Part shown: piece by piece, positions 1-6,152 of the stretch
Numbering within the stretch: position 1 is the stretch's first letter
Layout of the letters: each line of letters begins with the position of its first letter
DNA from: an archaeon
GTDB lineage: Archaea; Hydrothermarchaeota; Hydrothermarchaeia; JALTZZ01; JALUTC01
NCBI GenBank assembly: GCA_027051265.1
Contig: JALTZH010000220.1
Coordinates: 1 to 9,023, forward strand
Direction: 5' to 3'
Length of the DNA stretch: 9,023 bases
Position numbers and translations under genes: made by a program
The notes under the pieces: model-generated
What the model was told of the DNA's origin: nothing
The model's database searches: none
What the model saw: only the letters and a program-made list of their open reading frames with translations

Positions 1-111
1 GTTATAACGTATGTGAGTTTCTCTTGCAATTATTCTATTGCTGTTAGTAATTCTAAATTTATAAAAAAATGTTATTTCGTTTTTTCTCTTATATTTATTT
101 TTTACTTCCAT
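1..111 (-). CDS. possible gene start running off the left edge, unknown product
   Basis: From an ATG at 111 the minus strand stays open for 37 codons to the window edge. The fragment is basic (MEVKNKYKRKNEITFFYKF...) and its coding strand is purine-rich, as in the neighbouring genes. A weak AAGGAAG lies just before the ATG. The same frame is open back to the stop of the coiled-coil gene at 214, with no ATG, GTG or TTG before 111. I do not recognise the family. It lies downstream of the coiled-coil gene on the same strand. It could also be chance open sequence, since only 111 bases are visible. Confidence 0.35.
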   Translation of the reverse strand, partial: MEVKNKYKRKNEITFFYKFRITNSNRIIARETHIRYN

Positions 112-167
112 AGCTTCCTTTTTAGTTATTAAATTCTTTTTACTCTGTTGTATGTTTAAATTATAGT

Positions 168-173
168 AAAAAA
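168..173 (-). terminator. T6 run after the coiled-coil gene
   Basis: On the minus strand, about 40 bases after the stop of the coiled-coil gene, there is a run of six T. Archaeal transcription often ends at short T runs without a strong hairpin. A very small inverted repeat (GAAC/GTTC, 204-215) overlaps the stop codon but is too short to count as a real stem. This is a weak call in such AT-rich DNA. Confidence 0.3.
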
Positions 174-213
174 GTTTTATGCGTGAAAATGACGTAGGTT
201 TACGAACTTTTGT

Positions 214-633
214 TCAAATCTTTTCCTTTAAAAGATTTATTATATCACTCTTTATCGAGGAAATTTCTCGTCTCAAAAATTTTATCTCTTCCTCAATGCT
301 CTCGAATCTTTTATCAACCTGTTCAAATCTTTTATCCACTTGCTCAAACCTTTTATCTATTTGCTCAAACCTCTTCTCAACTTGCTCGAATCTTTTTTCG
401 ACATAATTTTTTAGGTCATCGATTTTTTTATCCATCTCGTTGAACCTTCTATTGGTATCGTTTTTGAAATCTTCCAACGATTTAGCAATGGATTCCTGAT
501 CTTTTCTCATTTGGCTAATAATTAGAAGTTGAACTTCGGCATCACTTAATTTCTTACCTTCTTTGATTTTGTTGATTATTCTTTCAAATGCTTCTCTTAT
601 AATTGTATCTATAAGTGTTGTAATCACTTCCAT
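214..633 (-). CDS. small coiled-coil protein with heptad repeats, unknown function
   Basis: Counted from the ATG at 633 the protein has 139 residues. Residues 1-40 form an amphipathic helical head (MEVITTLIDTIIREAF...). Residues 47-78 are charged and helical. Residues 80-114 are five 7-residue repeats of KRFEQVD/KRFEQVE/KRFESIE type with hydrophobic residues spaced for a coiled coil. The tail (115-139) is another helix. No catalytic motif, signal peptide or membrane segment is visible. Archaea carry many such KRFE-type coiled-coil proteins, some joined to nuclease domains; none is present here. The frame is open further upstream to an ATG at 768, giving 184 residues, but a TATA-like box lies inside that extension, so 633 is preferred. 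Its function is unknown; oligomerisation or a partner-binding role is inference. Confidence 0.7.
   Translation of the reverse strand: MEVITTLIDTIIREAFERIINKIKEGKKLSDAEVQLLIISQMRKDQESIAKSLEDFKNDTNRRFNEMDKKIDDLKNYVEKRFEQVEKRFEQIDKRFEQVDKRFEQVDKRFESIEEEIKFLRREISSIKSDIINLLKEKI
292..396 (-). repeat. five tandem 21-bp units coding for KRFEQVD-type heptads
   Basis: Five consecutive 21-bp units encode KRFEQVE, KRFEQID, KRFEQVD, KRFEQVD and KRFESIE. The unit length equals exactly one coiled-coil heptad, so gain or loss of a unit keeps both the frame and the coiled-coil phase. Units differ by scattered base changes, mostly silent or conservative. Confidence 0.8.
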
Positions 634-674
634 ATTCAATCGATTTTTCTTAACCTTAGAAAAGTTTTCAAAAC

Positions 675-685
675 TTTTATAAAAC
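675..685 (-). promoter_or_regulatory. archaeal TATA-like box for the coiled-coil gene
   Basis: The minus strand reads TTTTATAAAAG, close to the archaeal TATA box. A start about 26 bases downstream of its centre would fall near 654, giving a leader of about 20 bases before the ATG at 633. This is the main reason for preferring the 633 start over 768. It rests on spacing and sequence only. Confidence 0.45.
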
Positions 686-860
686 ACAACGATTAATTTT
701 GATGCATCGTAACCTTCTATTTCAAGAAGATTTCTAACAAAAAGCAAAATATAAACAGGACAATTCACTAAGATTTAGTTCTATTATATTTTTTAGAGAA
801 TTCTTATTTATATTTTTCTCAATACCTCTTTTAATATGGAGACTTAACATAAATCATTTG

Positions 861-895
861 CTGTGAGGGAATCTTGCCCTCTAGGACGGGGAGAA
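861..895 (+). mobile_element. IS200/IS605-like right-end (omegaRNA-scaffold-like) hairpin relic
   Basis: A GC-rich island stands out in very AT-rich surroundings. It reads GGAATC, then a short stem-loop, then GGACGGGGAG. One fold pairs CTT and CCC (873-879, with a bulged G) with GGG and GAG (888-893) around an eight-base loop. An alternative fold pairs GAGGG (865-869) with CCCTC (877-881). The order 'GGAATC - GC-rich hairpin - GGGGAG' resembles, from memory, the right end of TnpB-encoding IS200/IS605-type elements, which is also the 3' scaffold of the omegaRNA. No tnpB or left end lies in the window, so this would be a solo or decayed end. It could instead be an unrelated structured RNA or leader element. 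Confidence 0.33.
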
Positions 896-912
896 AGTAA
901 GAGTAAACTTAG

Positions 913-922
913 TTTTTTAAAA
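913..922 (+). promoter_or_regulatory. TATA-like box for a leaderless transcript
   Basis: TTTTTTAAAA is centred about 26 bases before the ATG at 943. That is the spacing expected when transcription starts at the start codon itself. No Shine-Dalgarno sequence precedes the ATG, which fits a leaderless mRNA. A second A/T-rich stretch at 925-934 is too close to the ATG to be the TATA box for this start. Confidence 0.45.
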
Positions 923-942
923 TGATTTATAATTAAAAATAT

Positions 943-1299
943 ATGAAAGCTATCTATAGCATAATAATAGCAATAATTCTTGCAGCTATTGGACAAGTTT
1001 TGTGGAAATTTGGTATGAAAAAAGTTGGAATTATAGAGGATATTACCTTAGAGAATATAATAAAAATATTCTCAAATATATATGTTAACATGGGTATTGT
1101 ATGTTATGCTATTAGCACAATTTTTTGGCTCATCTCTTTATCAAAGAAAGACTTGAGTTATGTGTATCCATTTATTGCTGGAACATATGTTATAGTTATC
1201 TTTCTATCCTATTTCTTTTTTAAAGAAAACATAAATATGTATAGGATTTTTGGTTCAATTTTAATTCTTTTTGGACTTTATATCATACTAAGAGGCTAG
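943..1299 (+). CDS. EamA/SMR-like four-helix membrane protein, possible lipid-linked sugar flippase subunit
   Basis: The 118-residue protein has four predicted membrane helices, at about 3-22, 47-65, 72-92 and 99-116. Helix 1 carries GQVLWKFGM, and helices 3-4 are joined by FFFKENI before a glycine-containing last helix ending in LRG. This is the layout of single-repeat EamA/SMR proteins such as ArnE/ArnF, which move undecaprenyl-linked aminoarabinose across the membrane, and of EmrE-type transporters. The usual length is about 105-120 residues, so it looks complete. Next to a polysaccharide locus, a role in moving lipid-linked sugars or intermediates is a reasonable inference. A small-molecule exporter is the alternative. 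These proteins normally act as dimers; no second copy is visible. It converges on the core operon and has its own promoter. Confidence 0.75.
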   Translation: MKAIYSIIIAIILAAIGQVLWKFGMKKVGIIEDITLENIIKIFSNIYVNMGIVCYAISTIFWLISLSKKDLSYVYPFIAGTYVIVIFLSYFFFKENINMYRIFGSILILFGLYIILRG

Positions 1300-1346
1300 A
1301 AGATAAGTTTTAGTAATTCATTGTAAATATCTCATTTATAACCATT

Positions 1347-1439
1347 TTAGATTTCTGGAATTATTTCTTCAACAACCTTTTCCAAAGCTTCTTCCTCATT
1401 ATATGCGGGTAGAATAATTGAAATTTTTGAAGTAAACAT
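1347..1439 (-). pseudogene. truncated GT2 glycosyltransferase: first 30 codons only
   Basis: From an ATG at 1439 the minus strand encodes 30 residues and then TAA. They include ISIILPAYNEEEALEKVV and EEIIPEI, the classic first beta strand and helix of GT2 enzymes of the dolichyl-phosphate mannose synthase type (IIPAYNEE). It begins inside the last 41 bases of asnB, in another frame, and keeps a ribosome site (GAGGT at 1448-1452, about 8 bases before the ATG). It was therefore probably once the next gene of the operon. Everything after about residue 30, including the DDGS and DxD regions, is missing, and I find no continuation in the 47 bases before the convergent membrane-protein gene. It is likely a relic of a deletion or recombination. 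It was found by reading the frame directly, as it is too short for usual ORF cut-offs. Confidence 0.75.
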
Positions 1440-3270
1440 TATACCAAACCTCTAAAGCAAATAATGACCATGCAACCAATGCATGATGATAATTTTCAAT
1501 CATTCCTCTTTTAATTTTTTCCTCAACATATTTCAAAGAATTTTTATCAAAATATTTTCTAAGAAATTCTCCTTCCAAATGTTGTAGAACTATATCTCTC
1601 ATTTCTCCTCTAATCCAGTAATCTATTGGAACACCAAAACCCTGTTTTTTTCTCCACAGGATTTCCTTGGGTAACTTTATTTCTCCCGCTTTTCTTAGAA
1701 TCCATTTTCCCCTACCATTTTTTATTTTAAGGTCCGGTGGAATTTTATAAGAAAATTCAACTATTTTCTTATCCATTAAGATAAGTCTCTCTTCTATACC
1801 GTTTGCCATCGTTGCTTTATCGGCTTTCATCAGATACTTTTCGGCAAGGAGATTTTTTAGATCTAGTGCTAACATTAAATTCAAAGGGTTCTTCACATTC
1901 TTAGGTATAATTGCTTTCCTATAAATATCGATACGCTTTTTCCTCTTTAGAAGCCATAATATCTCATGATCACTCATTCCACGTGTGGTATAGAGATGAG
2001 CTTTTATCAAATCATCATGACTCAAATAGTATAGTCTTCTTACATTTCTATTAATCCATGGATTTCCCTTAATTGATAAAGGTAGGATTTCTACGGATTT
2101 TCCTATTAATTTTCTCAAAATTTTTGGTACTTTTAGATTCACGAAGTATTTTAGATTAGTTTTATAATTTCCATAACCACCAAATAATTCATCTCCAGCT
2201 TCTCCAGCTAAAACAACTTTAACATATCTGTTAGCCTCTTTTGATAGGAAATAGTTTGCAACTATAGCAGCATCTCCAACGGGTTCATCGAAATGCCAAG
2301 CTACTTTATAGAATTCTTTGATAACATCCTTTTCATCTATAACGATTTCATGATGAATTGTACCCAAATGCTCAGCAACTTTTCTTGCATAATCCAATTC
2401 GGAAAAGTATTTAAATCCCATACTAAACGTATGAAAATCGTAATCAACATAGTTCCTTGCAAATGCTATTGCTGTACTTGAATCTATTCCACCTGAGAGA
2501 AAGGCACCAACTGGTACATCACTCCTTAACCTTAATCTCGCGGATTCATCCAGTAATTTTCTCAACTCATTTATGAAATAATTTTCATCCCTATCGTTGA
2601 TTATATTTTCTTTTATATCCCAATATTTATCTATATATAATCTTTTATTTTTTAAATCAAATACTAAGAAATGTCCACCCAAAACTTTCTTTACATCTTC
2701 GAACATTGTTTGATCTCCTATAGTATATTGGAATGCTAAGAATGAATAAAACGCTTCAAAATTTATTTTCTTAGGGATTTCGTGTAAAAGTAATGCTTTT
2801 ATCTCACTGGCAAATATGAATCTATTACCATCGAAATAATAATATATGGGTTTTTTTCCAACAGGGTCTCTTGCAAGAATTAATATCTTTTTATTCAAAT
2901 CATAGAGTGCGAGAGCAAACATTCCTCTTAGTTTATTTAAAAATCCTAATCCGTACTCTTCATATGCATGTATTATAACTTCCGTATCCGTATTACTTTT
3001 AAATTCATGTCCATATTCTTCAAGTTCTTTTCTCAACTCTATGTAATTATAAATTTCTCCGTTGTATGTTATCCAAATACTATCATCTTCATTACTCATG
3101 GGCTGTCTTCCTCTTTTACTTAAATCTATTATACTTAACCTTGTATGTCCTAGAGTTATGTAGTCATCTATGTAAAAACCGAAATCATCAGGGCCACGAT
3201 GTCTTAACGTTTGAATCATTTTTAATACAAGGTTTTTATCCTGAAAGTTAAAACCCATTATACCACACAT
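1399..3270 (-). CDS. asnB: AsnB-type glutamine-dependent amidotransferase (asparagine synthetase family), polysaccharide locus
   Basis: The 623-residue protein has two domains. Residues 1-about 200 are a class II glutamine amidotransferase: Cys2 is the nucleophile after Met removal, with RLSIID (R44), NGEIYN (N70, E72) and D95 forming the glutamine site. Residues from about 230 are the ATP-pyrophosphatase synthetase domain with the PP-loop SGGIDSS at 259-265, LAGEAGDELFGGY later, and a C-terminal KKQGFGVP motif. All key residues look intact, and the length fits polysaccharide-locus AsnB homologues such as WbpS. Glutamine-derived ammonia is used to amidate an ATP-activated carboxylate. In this operon the substrate may be a sugar uronic acid rather than aspartate (inference); housekeeping asparagine synthesis is not excluded. 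The ATG overlaps the GT2 gene by 13 bp without a clear Shine-Dalgarno, suggesting translational coupling. Its last 41 bases overlap the GT2 stub. Confidence 0.9.
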   Translation of the reverse strand: MCGIMGFNFQDKNLVLKMIQTLRHRGPDDFGFYIDDYITLGHTRLSIIDLSKRGRQPMSNEDDSIWITYNGEIYNYIELRKELEEYGHEFKSNTDTEVIIHAYEEYGLGFLNKLRGMFALALYDLNKKILILARDPVGKKPIYYYFDGNRFIFASEIKALLLHEIPKKINFEAFYSFLAFQYTIGDQTMFEDVKKVLGGHFLVFDLKNKRLYIDKYWDIKENIINDRDENYFINELRKLLDESARLRLRSDVPVGAFLSGGIDSSTAIAFARNYVDYDFHTFSMGFKYFSELDYARKVAEHLGTIHHEIVIDEKDVIKEFYKVAWHFDEPVGDAAIVANYFLSKEANRYVKVVLAGEAGDELFGGYGNYKTNLKYFVNLKVPKILRKLIGKSVEILPLSIKGNPWINRNVRRLYYLSHDDLIKAHLYTTRGMSDHEILWLLKRKKRIDIYRKAIIPKNVKNPLNLMLALDLKNLLAEKYLMKADKATMANGIEERLILMDKKIVEFSYKIPPDLKIKNGRGKWILRKAGEIKLPKEILWRKKQGFGVPIDYWIRGEMRDIVLQHLEGEFLRKYFDKNSLKYVEEKIKRGMIENYHHALVAWSLFALEVWYNVYFKNFNYSTRI

Positions 3271-4256
3271 ACCGGAACTCTTGGTGTTAGTTTTAGATAT
3301 GTAGCAAATATACCAAGAATTGATAGTATTGTATATCTATTTTTATAATTTTTTAGTTGGTTTATAAAGTATCTTCTTGCTTTATCATATTCCTTATTTA
3401 TCAGATACGATAATCCAACAACAAAATCATACCTTGCTGCTAATTCTCTTATTATTTTTTCATGCAGCTTTTTAATTATAATATCATTAAAATGTATGTT
3501 TAAAGATGATAGTCTTTCATTATATTCCTTTAGAAAATCTAGTATAAATTTAGAGGAGGTCTTTGCGAATTCTAAACTCTTTCCAAATGATATCGAAAGA
3601 GGATGTTTTCTATAAAATGCGAGAATCTTTGGTATGTAATAAAATTTACCTTCTAAAGATAATCTGATCAATGTTGGAAAATCTTCCGCAGGTAATCCAT
3701 CAACCTGTACAAATCCACCAATTTTTTCCAGGATATCTCTTCTAATAATTAGTGTAGGTGCAGGAATAAAATTTTTAAGTAAGAAAAACATTTTTAAGGA
3801 TGAACCAATAGGATTGTTATACAACATTTTTTTAGGAGCTTTTGGTTTTCTTCTACTAATTCTTTCATCAAAAACGTTAATAATGCATACATCACCATAA
3901 CAGAGAATAACATCACAATCTTCTCTAAAAATTTTAACCTGGAGATCTAATTTATATCTTGGCCAATAATCATCACCTGCAAGAAGTGCTATTAAATCGC
4001 CAGTGGATTTTTTAAACGCGATATTAAATGTTTCAACTATTTTTTCAACACCTTTTCTTTTCTGTCTTATGTAAATAATTCTCGGATCATCAAAACTTTT
4101 AATAATTTTAGGTGTATTGTCTGTTGAACCATCATCTATTATAATCCATTCCCAATTTCTATATGTTTGATTTAAAACACTATGAATACATTTTTTTATA
4201 TATCTCTCTACATTATAAACAGGTGTAAGAATGCTAACCAAAGGTTTGCTTTTCAT
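3258..4256 (-). CDS. family 2 glycosyltransferase (GT-A fold)
   Basis: The start chosen is the ATG at 4256, giving 332 residues, because it forms a classic ATGA overlap with the aminotransferase stop. A GTG at 4262 would add two residues. The N-terminus has the GT2 pattern VSILTPVYN (7-15), then DDGSTD at 41-46 for nucleotide binding and GDD at 94-96 as the metal-binding DxD equivalent. An ED pair near residue 190 (GLPAEDFPTLIRLSL) fits the acceptor/base region. The C-terminal third is helical with no clear membrane span, so the enzyme is probably cytosolic or membrane-associated. It likely adds one sugar to a lipid-linked glycan. Donor and acceptor cannot be deduced. It sits between the aminotransferase and asnB genes and overlaps both, so it is surely co-transcribed. 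Confidence 0.88.
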   Translation of the reverse strand: MKSKPLVSILTPVYNVERYIKKCIHSVLNQTYRNWEWIIIDDGSTDNTPKIIKSFDDPRIIYIRQKRKGVEKIVETFNIAFKKSTGDLIALLAGDDYWPRYKLDLQVKIFREDCDVILCYGDVCIINVFDERISRRKPKAPKKMLYNNPIGSSLKMFFLLKNFIPAPTLIIRRDILEKIGGFVQVDGLPAEDFPTLIRLSLEGKFYYIPKILAFYRKHPLSISFGKSLEFAKTSSKFILDFLKEYNERLSSLNIHFNDIIIKKLHEKIIRELAARYDFVVGLSYLINKEYDKARRYFINQLKNYKNRYTILSILGIFATYLKLTPRVPVCVV

Positions 4257-5749
4257 AGACACGACACGATATCTTTAATATTTTTACATACATATAAGAT
4301 TTCTTCATATCTTATGTAAGGAAATAACGGTAAACTTAAGATTTCTCTGGAGATCCTTTCGGTTATTGGTAATGAGACTTTTGATATGTTCATAAACGCT
4401 TTTTGTAAATGAATTGGAACTGGATAATGAATTGCGGTTTCAACTCCTCGTTTCAATAACTCTTCACGTACTAGATCTCTTTTTTTTATCCTTATAACGT
4501 ATAAATGGTAAACATGTTTATTATATGAAGCTTCATAAGGAACAATAACGGTATCCTTTAAATTCTCATTATACAATTTTGCTGCATCTCTTCTCATATT
4601 ATTCCACTTATCCAAATATTTTAACTTTACTCTTAAAACTAATCCCTTTATTTCATCCAAACGAAAATTTCCTCCTATAATCTCATGAACGTATTTTTTT
4701 CTTGAACCGTGATTTTTTAACAATTTAACTTTTTCAGCCAGTTCATCATCGTTTGTTGTAATCGCACCTCCTTCTCCAATAGTGCCTAAATTTTTCGAGG
4801 GATAAAAGCTGAAGGCCGCAATATGACCTAATGATCCTGCTTTTCTTTTTTTATATTCTGCACCATGTGCCTGGCATGCATCTTCAATCACGTATAATCC
4901 ATACTTTTCGGCAATTTCATTAATGTAATCCATATCACAACATTGACCATATAAATGGACTGGTATAACTGCTTTTGTTTTCTCTGTAATATTTTTCTCA
5001 ATTTCTTCAGGATTTATCGTATATGTATATTCATCTATATCTACAAAAACGGGCTTTGCTCCCAATAAAGATATGGCTTCAGCTGTTGCTATGAAAGTAT
5101 TAGCCGGTAGAATTACTTCATCTCCAGGCTTTATTCCTATAGCTTTTAACGCAAGATAGAGTGCAGATGTTCCGGAATTTGTTACAATACAATGTTTTAC
5201 ATTACAATATTTGGCAAATTCTTCTTCGAATAATTTAACGTTAGTATCTTCTACAAATTTTGAAGTGAAAAGTATTTCATATATTCCCTTTTCTATTTCG
5301 GGTAAAATTTCTTTTAGTATTCTTGATAAATCCAAAAATGGAACACTTTTAATATTGAAATCTAAACGTAAAAATTCCTCAGGTGTTAATATCCTTTCAT
5401 CCTTTGGATAATCTTTTTTGTTCCAAGTTATAAAATAATCTAAAAATATTGATGAATGATAATTCATACCATCCTCAAAATCTTTAAAATTTAAAGCTCT
5501 TAGGATATCATCATTTTTTATGGGAATAATATTTACATACGATAATAATTCCCTCAAAAAATCTCTTGTAGACTTCCTATTAAGCTCCTTTTCAAGGATA
5601 TAATTAACTATACCAATTATACAAGAAGATGTATAACATTGTATTAACCCTCTCTTACATAATTCAAGAATAGCTAGAGAATATTCATATCTTTCACGTT
5701 TAAGAAATATATCAAGTATTACATTTGCATCCAAAAAAACTTTAAGCAT
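4253..5749 (-). CDS. PIN-domain (PIN_3/VapC-like) fused to DegT/DnrJ/EryC1/StrS sugar aminotransferase
   Basis: This is a single 498-residue frame. Residues 1-129 are a full PIN domain of the PIN_3 type: FLDANVILD (D7), TSSCIIGIVNYIL (40-52), KDFEDGMNYHS (E92, D93), FITWNKKDYP (N110, D113) and the usual ending ILTPEEFL. PIN domains are metal-dependent RNases, often VapC-like toxins. Residues 134-498 are a complete PLP-dependent sugar aminotransferase. VPFLDLS marks its start, NSGTSAL (191-197) the phosphate site, EDACQAHGA (289-297) the cofactor contact and SFYPSKNLG (314-322) the Schiff-base Lys319. At about 365 residues the second part matches free-standing WbpE/WlbC/ArnB enzymes, which convert a 3- or 4-keto sugar nucleotide to an amine. 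No stop and no ATG or GTG separates the two parts; codon 133 is ATT where homologues start with ATG. The start overlaps the preceding candidate antitoxin gene by 8 bp. Whether the PIN part is active, cleaved off or inert cannot be told. Confidence 0.85.
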   Translation of the reverse strand: MLKVFLDANVILDIFLKRERYEYSLAILELCKRGLIQCYTSSCIIGIVNYILEKELNRKSTRDFLRELLSYVNIIPIKNDDILRALNFKDFEDGMNYHSSIFLDYFITWNKKDYPKDERILTPEEFLRLDFNIKSVPFLDLSRILKEILPEIEKGIYEILFTSKFVEDTNVKLFEEEFAKYCNVKHCIVTNSGTSALYLALKAIGIKPGDEVILPANTFIATAEAISLLGAKPVFVDIDEYTYTINPEEIEKNITEKTKAVIPVHLYGQCCDMDYINEIAEKYGLYVIEDACQAHGAEYKKRKAGSLGHIAAFSFYPSKNLGTIGEGGAITTNDDELAEKVKLLKNHGSRKKYVHEIIGGNFRLDEIKGLVLRVKLKYLDKWNNMRRDAAKLYNENLKDTVIVPYEASYNKHVYHLYVIRIKKRDLVREELLKRGVETAIHYPVPIHLQKAFMNISKVSLPITERISREILSLPLFPYIRYEEILYVCKNIKDIVSCL

Positions 5750-6140
5750 ATTTCTTCAGCAAATATTTATAATAACTCTCTTTGATATCTTCTTCAGGTT
5801 TTATTCTTATCTGTGTAATAATTTTTAAGAAGTTATCACTAAAGGTTAAATCTATTCCCGTTCTGTTCTTAACCTCTTTCTTTAAACGTTCCACCAGTTG
5901 TTTTTTAAATTCATTCTGAAATATTAATACGATTAATGATAATAGTTCTAGTAAAACATCCTCAGATTTTTTTGGAGATTTTACTGAAGCCCTTTCCCAT
6001 AAGCTTAAGATTTCTTCTTTAGTAATTTCCTTCATATATTTCTCATAAAAACTTTTATATATATTATATAAATCTTCAGATAATATTATTTCAATTGAAT
6101 ATATATCCTTTTCAAGTTTTTTTTCAAGAATACGCAACAT
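5742..6140 (-). CDS. small helical protein, candidate antitoxin for the PIN domain
   Basis: The protein has 132 residues, is rich in Lys, Glu, Leu and Ile, and is predicted almost wholly helical. A central hydrophobic helix (LLELLSLIVLIF, about 64-75) could be a dimer core. I do not recognise a family: no clear ribbon-helix-helix, AbrB or helix-turn-helix motif is visible. Its last bases overlap the PIN start (8 bp, ATG inside the TAA-ending 3' end), the typical arrangement of an antitoxin gene placed directly before its PIN toxin. That position is the only support for an antitoxin role. It has its own ribosome site overlapping the stop of the acyltransferase gene, 6 bp upstream. It interrupts what would otherwise be an acyltransferase-aminotransferase gene pair. 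Alternatives are an accessory protein of the sugar pathway or an unrelated insertion. Confidence 0.6.
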   Translation of the reverse strand: MLRILEKKLEKDIYSIEIILSEDLYNIYKSFYEKYMKEITKEEILSLWERASVKSPKKSEDVLLELLSLIVLIFQNEFKKQLVERLKKEVKNRTGIDLTFSDNFLKIITQIRIKPEEDIKESYYKYLLKKYA

Positions 6141-6145
6141 TTCTA

Positions 6146-6152
6146 ATCACCT
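6146..6152 (-). promoter_or_regulatory. Shine-Dalgarno AGGTGAT of the candidate antitoxin gene
   Basis: AGGTGAT lies five bases before the ATG at 6140 and contains the archaeal GGTGA core. It also includes the TGA stop of the acyltransferase gene, so ribosomes ending there are placed to restart. It supports the 6140 start. Confidence 0.6.

Larger units (their letters stand above)
769..942. other. intergenic region between divergent genes
   Basis: Bases 769-860 are plain AT-rich sequence in which I see no gene or structure. Bases 861-895 hold a GC-rich hairpin, described separately, and 913-922 the probable promoter of the downstream membrane-protein gene. No tRNA or CRISPR structure is visible. 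Confidence 0.6.

Noticed and set aside
1-132. Plus-strand open frame from the left edge to 132
   Set aside because: It encodes a Phe/Ser-rich, non-protein-like string; the minus strand of the same stretch looks more like coding sequence.
204-215. GAAC/GTTC inverted repeat as a terminator hairpin
   Set aside because: Only a four-base stem, and it overlaps the stop codon; not beyond chance.
292-396. CRISPR-like repeats
   Set aside because: Units are 21 bp, directly adjacent with no spacers, and code for coiled-coil heptads.
179-443. Plus-strand reading frames opposite the coiled-coil gene
   Set aside because: They are antisense images of the heptad repeats (repeated Ser-Asn-Leu-type peptides) with no independent support.
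634-768. 45-residue N-terminal extension of the coiled-coil protein from an ATG at 768
   Set aside because: A TATA-like box at 675-685 lies inside it and is well placed for a start at 633; the extension does not resemble the rest of the protein. It remains possible.
861-895. C/D box small RNA
   Set aside because: No convincing C box (RUGAUGA) and D box (CUGA) pair can be found around the GC-rich segment.
2293-2481. Short plus-strand frames inside asnB (also 3066-3251)
   Set aside because: Both lie wholly opposite a well-conserved gene and encode no recognisable protein.
5211-5411. Short plus-strand frame opposite the PIN-aminotransferase junction
   Set aside because: Shadow frame; the minus-strand protein is convincing on both sides of the junction.
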